Shown here piece by piece: positions 1 to 15,300 of a DNA stretch of 16,424 nucleotides. How positions within the stretch are numbered: the stretch's first letter is position 1; the number at the start of each line of letters is the position of its first letter. A program made the translations under genes and the position numbers. Source of the stretch: Burkholderiales bacterium (lineage in GTDB: Bacteria > Pseudomonadota > Gammaproteobacteria > Burkholderiales > Chitinimonadaceae). The notes below the pieces were generated by a model. The model was not told the DNA's origin. It saw only the letters and a program-made list of their open reading frames with translations, and searched no databases. The stretch lies in contig JAFAKZ010000399.1 in the NCBI GenBank assembly GCA_019234745.1, positions 1 through 16,424 on the forward strand. Direction: 5' to 3'.

Positions 1-6186
<6,186 letters not shown>

Positions 6187-6206
6187 TGAAACCTGTCCAT
6201 TCTGGC
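6187..6206 (-). promoter_or_regulatory. Intergenic gap with ribosome binding site for the PKS-NRPS gene
   Basis: Twenty bases separate the NRPS stop codon from the PKS ATG. On the coding strand GGACAGG (6192-6198) lies five bases before the ATG, a reasonable Shine-Dalgarno site. There is no room for a promoter or terminator, so the two genes are almost certainly co-transcribed. An ATG inside the gap is out of frame and meets TGA after five codons. Confidence 0.8.
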
Positions 6207-6329
6207 TTATTCGTCGCTCGTGGCTGCTTGCTGGTTTTGTCGGTCGCGCCCGGCCCGCTGCGCCGCCATGCGGCTCCTGCGCTGCTCGGCCCGCGATAGC
6301 GTCGCCGACACGCGGGAGTTCGCGTCCGC
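6207..6329 (-). other. C-terminal basic tail of the NRPS, putative docking segment
   Basis: About 40 residues follow T3: a stretch rich in Arg, Gln and Ala (SRAEQRRSRMAAQRAGRDRQ) and then NQQAATSDE and the TAA stop. There is no TE, C or reductase domain. By position it is the likely recognition element for handing the chain to the next protein, which has only about 14 residues before its KS. The docking role is inferred from context. Confidence 0.55.
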
Positions 6330-9300
6330 ACCCGTGCGGATGTGCTCGGCCAGGCGGGCCACGGTCGTGTGCTTGAAGTAGTCGGCGATGGCCAGCCGGT
6401 CGGGGTACAGCTCGCTCAGACGGCTGTGCAGCTTCACGATGAGCAGGGAGTTGCCGCCCAGCTCGAAGAAACTGTCGTGTATGCCGATACGGTCGAGCTT
6501 GAGCGCATCGGCCCAATGGTGCGCAAGCGCTTCTTCCAGCTCGTCGCGAGGCGCGACATAGTCGGCGTTGCCACGTACCAGTACGGGTACCGGAAGGGCC
6601 TTGCGATCCACCTTGCCATTCGGTGTCAGCGGCATGGCATCGAGCACGACGTAGGCGCTCGGCACCATATGCTCGGCCACCGCGGCGGCAACGTACTGGC
6701 GAAGCTCGTCCGCCTCCATCGCGCTGCCGTCACGCGACGTGAGGTAGGCCACCAGGCGCTTGTCACCGGGCAGGTCTTCGCGGGCTACGACGACGACCTC
6801 GCGGACCTGTGGGTGGGATGCGAGTCGGTTCTCGATTTCACCCAGCTCGATCCGGAAACCGCGAATCTTCACCTGGAAGTCGTTGCGACCGGCGAAGGCC
6901 AGATTGCCGTCGGCCAGCCAGCGCCCCTGGTCACCGCTCTTGTACATGCGTTGGCCGGGGCGGAACGGATCATCCACGAAACGCTCGTCCGTCAGTTCCG
7001 GCTGGCCGAGATAGCCGCGCGCGACGCCGTCGCCGGCGATGTAGATTTCGCCGACCACGCCGAACGGGACCGGGTGCAGCATGGCGTCCAGCACGTAGAT
7101 CTGCGTATTGGCCAGCGGCCGGCCGATCGGGACCGATCCGTCCTCGACCACGCTGCAGCGGTGATAGCTGGCGCAGATGGTCGTTTCGGTGGGGCCGTAG
7201 CAGTTGAACAAGGCCACGCGCATCGCCCAGTGTCGCGCCAGGGCCGGCGGCAGGACGTCACCGCCGACCAGGATGGTCCGTAGGTGGGGAAGTGCTGCGT
7301 GTTCTGGCAGGACGGCCAGTACGGCTGCGGGCAGGCTGACGTGCGTGATGCATTGCTGGTGCAGCACCTCGAGCAGCGGGTCGCCCGGCAGCAGGGCTTC
7401 AGCCGACGCCATGTGCAGGCTGGCGCCGCTGCACAAGGCCATGGTCAGCTCCGACGCGCATACATCGAAGCTGACCGAGACGAACTGAAGCACGCGACTG
7501 TCGTCGCGCACGCTGAATGCGTCGATTTGTGCCCGCGTCAGGTTGCCCAGGCTGTCGTGCTGCACCATGACGCCCTTGGGCTGGCCGGTCGAGCCCGAGG
7601 TGTAGATGACATAGGCCAGGTGGCCCGCGCGCAGCCCTAGTGTGGCCGGGTCCGGGTTGCCGTCAGCTTGATTTGCAAGCCCGGCCTGGCTGTCCAGCAG
7701 CACGCACGGGGTGCCGTGGGCTTGCACCTGGTCCAGCAGGGCGGCCTGGGTCAACACTGCGATGGGCTTGCTGTCGTCCAGCATGAAGCGCAGGCGCTCT
7801 GCCGGGTAGTTCGGGTCCAGGGGCACATAGGCGCCGCCGGCCTTGAGGATACCCAGCAACCCGATGACCAGCTCGATGCCGCGCTCGACGCAGATCGCCA
7901 CGCGCGTATCGGGCCGGACGCCCAGTTCGATCAACTTGTGCGCAAGCTGGTTGGCGCGCTTGTTCAACACGTCGTAGCTGAGCGATGTCTCGCCGAACAC
8001 CAGCGCGGTCGCATGCGGCCGCCTTGCAACCTGTGCCTCGAACAGTGCGTGGATGAGCTCATCGCGCGGATACGGTTGCTGCGTTGCGTTCACCCCGTGC
8101 AGCAATTCATCCAGTTCGGCTGGTGCAAGCAGCGGGCTGGCAGACTGGTCTGCATCGGGATCGGCTGCCATCGCCGTCAGGGCAGCTTGGTAGTAGCCGA
8201 GGATGCGTTCGGTCTGCCGTGCAGACAGGTTCTCCGGATTCAGTTCGATCTGAATGCCGGTCGTATTGCGCGAGAAATTGACGCCCAGGCCGTGCCCCGT
8301 GGCCTCGAAGGAAAGGCCCATGCCACCCGCCCCTGATTCGGCCGCAAGCTGGTCGAACACATGGAAGTTGGTGTAGTTGAACACCGCCTCGTAGTGGGAG
8401 ACGCGGCCGTTGTCGGCGTGCATCTGCGAATAGGGGAAGTCGCGATGCTGCATGACGGCGAGTTCGCTGGCATAGGTCTGCCGTATCAGCGCCTTCCAGC
8501 TGGACTTGCCGATCTTCAGGCGGAACGGCAAGGTGTTCAGGAACAGGCCCAACACCTTGTCGCCGTCGGATTCCTCGGGCCGTACATTGCTGACCAGGCC
8601 CGTGGTTACGTCGTCATGGCCAGCCAGCAGGGAGAGCACACGCATGTGCGCCGCGAGTAGGATCGTGCGCAAGGGAACCGACAGTTCGCTCGCAATCGCT
8701 TGCAGGCGCGAGGCGACGTCGGCCGGCAGCGAGGTGTTGCGGGTGCGTTCCAGCACCGCTTCCACCTCGCCGTCCAAAGGTGGCAGGGGCGAGTGCACGT
8801 GGTCGGCCAGATAGTCGCGCCAGAACGCGGCGTGGCCTGGTGATGCCAGGGCTGCCCTTTCCTTGAACGCGGTCGAGCGCGGCGTCACCGACAAGGGCAG
8901 CAAGGCGAGCGTCACCGAGCCCGACGCGAGCGCCTGGTAGTAGGTATTGAACAGCTCCGTCAGGAAAGATGCCACGCTCCAGCCGTCCATGACGGCGTGA
9001 TGCAGGCTCAGCGTGAACTGCACCTGCTGCGCGCTCCGGATGTGGACGAAGGCACGCAGCAGTGGCGCCTGATCGAGGGCGAAGGCCGTCTGCCTTTCCG
9101 CGTCGACGAACTCGCGCACGAACTGGTCCTGTGCAGCTGGCTCCAGGCTGGCGATGTCGACGGTGGTGAGCGGTATCCGAGCGTCGCGGTAGACCAGCTG
9201 CAGTGGCTCGCTGTAGTGGCCGAGGTCAAAGGCGGTGCGCAAGGCCGGGTGCTTGCCGCCCATGGCGTCCAGCACAAGGCGCAGGCAGGCTTCGTCCCAG

Positions 9301-12300
9301 CGCGGCAGCGTGACGCTATGGCTGAATACGTCGTGATAGAGGCCGGCTTCTTGGTCGAGCTGGTTGTGGAAGATCATGCCCATCTGCAGCATGGTCGCCG
9401 GGTAGGCGTCTTCCACGGCGTCAGGCAGCTTGGCGCGGTCGGCTTCGCTGATTGCCGTGTCGGCCGTGGTGTCACGTGCAGGCGCTGCCCGCTCCGTCAG
9501 TGCCCGTGCCAAGGCGGCCACCGTCGGATGCGTGAACAGATCGAGCACGGCAAGGTCCAGCCCGCAGGACTTGGCGCGCGTGACAATGGCGATGCTGCGG
9601 ATCGAATCGCCGCCGATATCGAAGAAGTTGTCGTCGACACCAACCTGATCCAAGCCCAGCGTTTCGCACCAGATGCGGCACAGCGTGAGTTCCACTTCGG
9701 TGCCGGGCGCCCTGTAGGCGTTGGCGGCGAAGGCCAGGCTGTCGGGTGCAGGCAGGGCGCGCCGGTCGAGCTTGCCGTTGGTGGTAAGCGGCATCGCATC
9801 GAGCCAGACGTAGGCGGCCGGCACCATGTAATCCGGCAACTGGGTCAGCAACCGGGTGCGCAGCGATTCGATCGACAGGTCGGCCTGCGTGCCTTCTTCC
9901 GCGACGAGATAGGCGACCAGGCGCTTGGCACCAGGGCTGTCCTCGCGCGCGACGACGACCGCTTCGCGCACGCCGTGGCACTGGCACAGGCGGCTTTCTA
10001 TTTCGCCCAGTTCGATACGGAAACCGCGAATCTTCACCTGGAAGTCGTTACGACCCAGATATTCGACATTACCGTCCGGCAGCCAGCGCCCCAAGTCTCC
10101 GGTCTTGTAGAGTCGCGCGGCAGGATCTGTACTGAACGGATCGTGTACGAAGCGCTCGGCCGTCAACTCCGCGCGGTTCAGGTAGCCGCGCGCGACGCCG
10201 ACGCCGCCGATGTGGATCTCGCCCGCGACACCCTGCGGCACGGGCCGTCCGGCATCGTCCAGGATGTAGATCTGCGTGTTGGCGATGGGCTTGCCGATGG
10301 GGACGATGCCGACATGGCGGTCCGCCACGCACTGCCAGGCGGTGACGTCGATGGCGGCTTCTGTCGGGCCATACAGATTGTGCAGTTCGCAATGCGGCAG
10401 CTGGGCCTGGAAGCGCAGCTGTTCCGCGTAGGGCAACGCTTCACCGCTGCACAGCACGCGGCGTAGAGAAGGGCAAGCGCTGTCCTGCATCTCGCCCAGG
10501 AAGGCGGGCAGCATGGAGGGCACGAAGTGCAGCGTCGTCACGCCTTCGGCGTCGATAATCTCGCGCAGGTATTGCGGGTTGCGGTGACCGCCGGGCTGGG
10601 CCATCACGAGCCGTGCGCCGGCCAAGAGCGGCAGGAAGAATTCCCATACCGACACGTCGAAGCCGAAAGGTGTCTTCTGCAGGACGCAGTCGTCGTGCTG
10701 CAGGCGGTATTCCGTCTGCGCCCACCACAGGCGGTTGACCACAGCGCCATGCTGGTTGATCGCCCCTTTGGGCATGCCGGTGGAACCGGACGTGTAGATC
10801 ACGTAGGCCATATTGTCGGCCGTGATCCCCAGCGCAGCGGGAGCCAGATTGTCGGACGGCAGTATCGCCAACTCCGCGCGCAGTGCACGCGAGTCGAGCA
10901 CCAGCAGCGGTGTGGACGTACCGGGCAGCGTTTCGACCAGCGCGCCTTGCGTCAGCAGCGCCCGGGGTGCGCAATCCTCCAGCATCCAGGCAAGCCGCTC
11001 CGTTGGGTGGCTAGGGTCGAGCGGCACGTAGGCGGCACCCGCCTTCAGGATGCCGAGCAGGCCAACCACCATGTCGAGGCTGCGCTCGGCACAGATTGCG
11101 ACGCGGTCGTCTGGTTTGACGCCCATGGCAAGCAGGTGGTGGGCCAACTGGTTCGCCTGCCGGTTCAACTCGGCATAGCTCAAGGTATGTGTCTCGAACG
11201 CCACGGCGATCGCGTCGGCGCGCTGTTCGACCTGCTGCTCGATCAGCTCGTGCAGCAATTTCCCTTCCGGGTAGGGTTGCCGCGTGTCGTTGAAACCATG
11301 CAGCAACCGCTGGCGTTCCTCCGCGGGTAGTACGTCCAGCGCAGCAAGGCTCGCCTCTGGCGTTTGCACCAAAGCGGTGGCCAAGGCATCCACGGCGGTC
11401 TTGAAGTAAGCCGCTACGCGCTGGGCGCCGATGTTGCGGACGCATTGCACGGATGCACTGAAATCGTCGCCGAGGTCGTCGACGTTGAAGGTCAGCGGGA
11501 AGTTCGTGCGTTCGTCGCTGGACAGCGTGCGTATGCCTTGCCATGTTGCTTCGGGCGTGGCGCGCACGTCGTTGGAGGTGTCCCGATGACTGTGGCGGAA
11601 GTTGAGCAGAGCTGTGAACAAGGGCACGGCGGCGGATACGCCGCTGCAGCGCTTGGCTTGCACCAGCGAGGCTTGTTCATGCGCGACCAGCTCGCCGAGG
11701 CTTGCGTAGGCCGAGCGTACGGCCGCTTCCACGCTGCCGGCCAGGGACAGGCGGATGGGTAGCGTGTTGATGAACATGCCCATGATCTGGGATGTCGCTT
11801 CGCTGCCTTGCAAGCGGCCGGACATGACGGTGCCGAACACCAAGTCGTCGCGCCCGCTGCAGCGGCCCAGCACGAGCGCCGTTGCGACATGGAAGAGGAC
11901 GGCCGGCGTGACGCCAAGCCGGCGCGCTTCCTGACGGATCGACTGCGCCACTGCGGGATCGACGTCGAGGTGGACTTCCTCGATTTCACTGCTGCCGACC
12001 TGTACGTCCAACACGCCAAACGGTGCTGTCGGCTCGGTGACGTCTGCCAGCATCCGCTTGAAGTAGGCTTCGTGCTCAGCCGGGTCGTCGTCCAAGTGCT
12101 GCGCGATGAAGTTCCGGTAGGGGACTGGCGCCGGCAGCAGGTCGGGGCGGTCGTGCAGCAGCGCCTGCAGCTCACTGATCATCAGCTCCACAGCGGCATG
12201 GTCGCCGACGATGTGGTGGCTCAACAGCGAGAACAGCCATTCGCCGGTCGTCGGGTTTTGCGCAACGACGGCGCGCAAGAGCGGAGCCCGAGTCAGGTCG

Positions 12301-15300
12301 AAGCGCATGCGGCTCGGCTCGGTGAGTGCGAGGAACTGCTGCGTAGCGTCGCCGTCCGCGCTCAATCCGACCGTCTCGACGATTAGCGCGGCGTGTCGCT
12401 GGACTACCTGTACGGCCTTGGGCAGGCCAGCCCAATGGATCGAGCTGCGCAGGATGTCGTGCCGGTCGATGATGTGCTGCAAGGCGGCCAGGAAGGCGTC
12501 GAGGCGGGCACGCTCGTCGAACACGAGGCTGTTGCGCAGGACGTAGCTGTCGCGTTCCGTGTCGAGCAGGTGGTGGAACAGGATCCCTTCCTGCAGCGGA
12601 CTCAGCGGATAGATGTCCTGCACATTGGTGACGCCGCCCAGTACCGCCGCCACGATGCCGTCGATCTCGGCCTGCGTGAGCGCGACGAGCGGCAACATGT
12701 CGGGACGGATGGCCTCGGCATGTTCGCCGATCAGGTTCTTCGGTACCACGAAGGCATCGCTGTCGGCAGTGCGACTTAGCGCCACCGATGCCATGGCGGC
12801 GACGGAGGGGGCCGCGAATACGTCACTGGCTTCGACATGGAAACCGGCACGGCGTACGCGTTCCACCAGGAGAACGACGTTGAGCGAATGTCCGCCCAGT
12901 TCGAAGAAATGGTCGTGCCGGCCGATGCGCTCTTGGCCCAGCAACTGCGCCCAGATGGCGGCAATGGCTTCCTCCGCGGCACCGGCCGGTGCTTCGTATG
13001 GGCGCGCTGTATCGGCGCTGGTCTCGGGCTCGGGCAGGGCCTTGCGGTCGACCTTGCCGTTCGGCATCAGCGGCAGCTCGGCCAGCATCACAACGGCGCT
13101 CGGCAACATATGGTCGGCGAGCCGTGTTGCGAGGAATTCGCGCACGCCGGATGCAGTAAGCTGCACGCTGCCCAGGGACGTGATATAGGCGACCAGTTTC
13201 TTGCCGCCCGATTCGTCGTCTCGCGCCAGGACAACGGCTTCGCGGACACCTGGGCATGCAGCAAGCTGGCTCTCGACTTCGCCAAGCTCCACGCGGAAGC
13301 CGCGGATTTTCACCTGGAAGTCGTTGCGGCCCAGGAATTCAAGATTGCCGTCCGGCATCCAGCGACCGAGGTCGCCGGTCCGGTACATGCGCTGTCCCGT
13401 TGCAAATGGATCGTCGAGGAAGCGTGCGGCCGTTAGGTCCGGATGGCCTAGGTAGCCGCGTGCGACGCCGGCACCGGCGATGTAGATCTCGCCGGTGACG
13501 CCGATGGGCGCCGGTTGGCCGAAGGCGTCCAGCACATAGATGCGCGTATTCGCAATCGGGCGGCCGATGGGGATATTCGAGTCGGGAAGAGTCGACTGCG
13601 GGCCGTAGACAAGTGCCGTCGCTGTGACGGTCGCCTCGGTGGGGCCGTAGGCGTTCATCCAGCCGCAGTCGCGTGTCAGAGGGTGGGTGAACCACTGCCG
13701 CAGCGGGGCGATTTCCGGCTTGTCGCCGCCTGTGATCACCAGGCGCAATGCCTTGCCGAGCCGGCCGAAGCCCTGCGTGATCTCGCCGACCCATTGATGC
13801 CAGAAGGCGGTCGGTAGATCGCACACGGTGACGTCGTGCGCGTCGAGGTAGTCGATGAAATGGGAGTCCGGGCCCGTGATGCGCTTCGGGCGCAGGACGA
13901 GCGTCGCGCCCGTCGCCAGCGCGGGGAAGATTTCCCCGACCGAGACGTCGAAGCTGTGCGAGGCGAACTGCAGCACGCGATCCTGGCTGGATAGTGAAGC
14001 TGCATCGGCATGCCAACGTGCCAGGTTGACGGCGTTGGCGTGCTCCACCATTACACCCTTAGGTTGACCGGTAGAACCCGAGGTGTAGATCACATAGGCC
14101 AGGTGATGGGTGGCCAGGCCCAATTGGGCAGGGTCGGGGTTGCCCTGCGAGGGGTCGTTCGCGGCCAGGTTGTCGATCAGCACGACGGGCAGCAGCTGCG
14201 CGGGCAGTGTCGGCAATAGCGCCGTCTGCGTCAGCAAGGCGATGGGCTGACTATCGTCCAGCATGAAGGCCAGGCGCTCTGCGGGGTAGGTCGGGTCCAG
14301 CGGGATGTAGGCGCCGCCGGCCTTGAGCACGCCCAGCAGGGCGACGATGGCGTCGATGCCGCGATCGGCACATACAGCGACGCAGTCATCGGGCCGGATT
14401 CCGAGCGCGAGCAAGCTGTGGGCGATGACGTTGGCGCGGCCATTGAGCTCGCCGTAAGTCAGCGATTCCTGCTCGTGCCGGATCGCCACGGCCGTCGGCT
14501 GTTGCGCAGCCTGGGCTTCGACCAGTTGGTGGAGCAGGGCGTACCCGGCCTGGGGCGCCCCGGTCGTGTTGAAGCCGACCAGCAGTTGCTGGCAGTCTTC
14601 CTCCGTCATCAGCGTGCAAGCATCATGGCTTGCCGTCGGGTCAGCCGCCAGGGCGGCAAGGGCCGCTTCGTAGTAGCCGAGGATACGCTCCGCCTGGCGC
14701 GTCGACAGGCTGCCGGGCGCGACCTCGACATGGATGCCGTTCGCGGCGCTGTAGTTGAAGTTGATGTCCAGCGGGAAACCGGTCGCCTCGAAGGCCAGTT
14801 TCAAACCCTCTTGGCTCTGCTCGGCGACGAGGTCTTCGTAGACGTGGAAATTCGTATAGTTGAACGTCACGTCATAGTGCGCAGCCTCGCCGTTGTCGAC
14901 GCGCAGTTGGAAGTAGGGGTAGTCCCGATGCTGCATGACGGCCACTTCGGTCTCGTAGACCTGCCGTACGAGCGTATTCCAGCTGGAACGCGCCAGCTTG
15001 AGGCGGAACGGCAGCGTGTTCAGGAACAGGCCGAGCACCTTGTCGCCATCCGTCTCTTCCGGGCGCATATTGCTGACGAGGCCGATGGTGATGTCGTCCT
15101 GGCCCAGGAGCATCGCCTGTACGCGCATATGTACAGCCAGCAATACTGTCCGCAGGGGCACGGACAGCTCGCTCGACACCTTGCGCAGGCCGGCCTCCAG
15201 CTCACGTGGGAGGTACATGCCGCGCACGCGGCCGGGCCCTGTATCAATAGCACCGTCGGCCGGCGGCAGCGTGCTGCGCACATTGTCCGCCAGATAGCCT

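Larger units (their letters stand above)
8150..9941 (-). repeat. Two-module coding repeat, copy 2 (A2 end-T2-C3)
   Basis: This is the partner of the copy beginning at 16424, offset by 6483 bp (6480 bp at the C-domain end). Similarity continues more loosely into A1 versus A3: the YTSGSTG-encoding aggtgtagat is at 14081 vs 7598, again 6483 bp apart. A1/A3 A10 and T1/T3 serines are 6441 and 6438 bp apart, so small indels have built up there. Confidence 0.8.

Noticed and set aside
6187..6206. Promoter or terminator between the two genes
   Set aside because: There are only 20 bp, with no hairpin and no room for -35/-10 elements; only a ribosome binding site is supported.
9490..9705. GGDSI carrier core taken as proof of a following epimerisation domain
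   Set aside because: The next domain has full condensation architecture including FNYTNFHVF and leads into an A domain, so it is a C domain and not an E domain.
8997..10466. 489-codon open frame on the plus strand
   Set aside because: It is antisense to C3, T2 and A2, all with intact motifs on the minus strand. The composition is a mirror of the real codons and no family is recognised.
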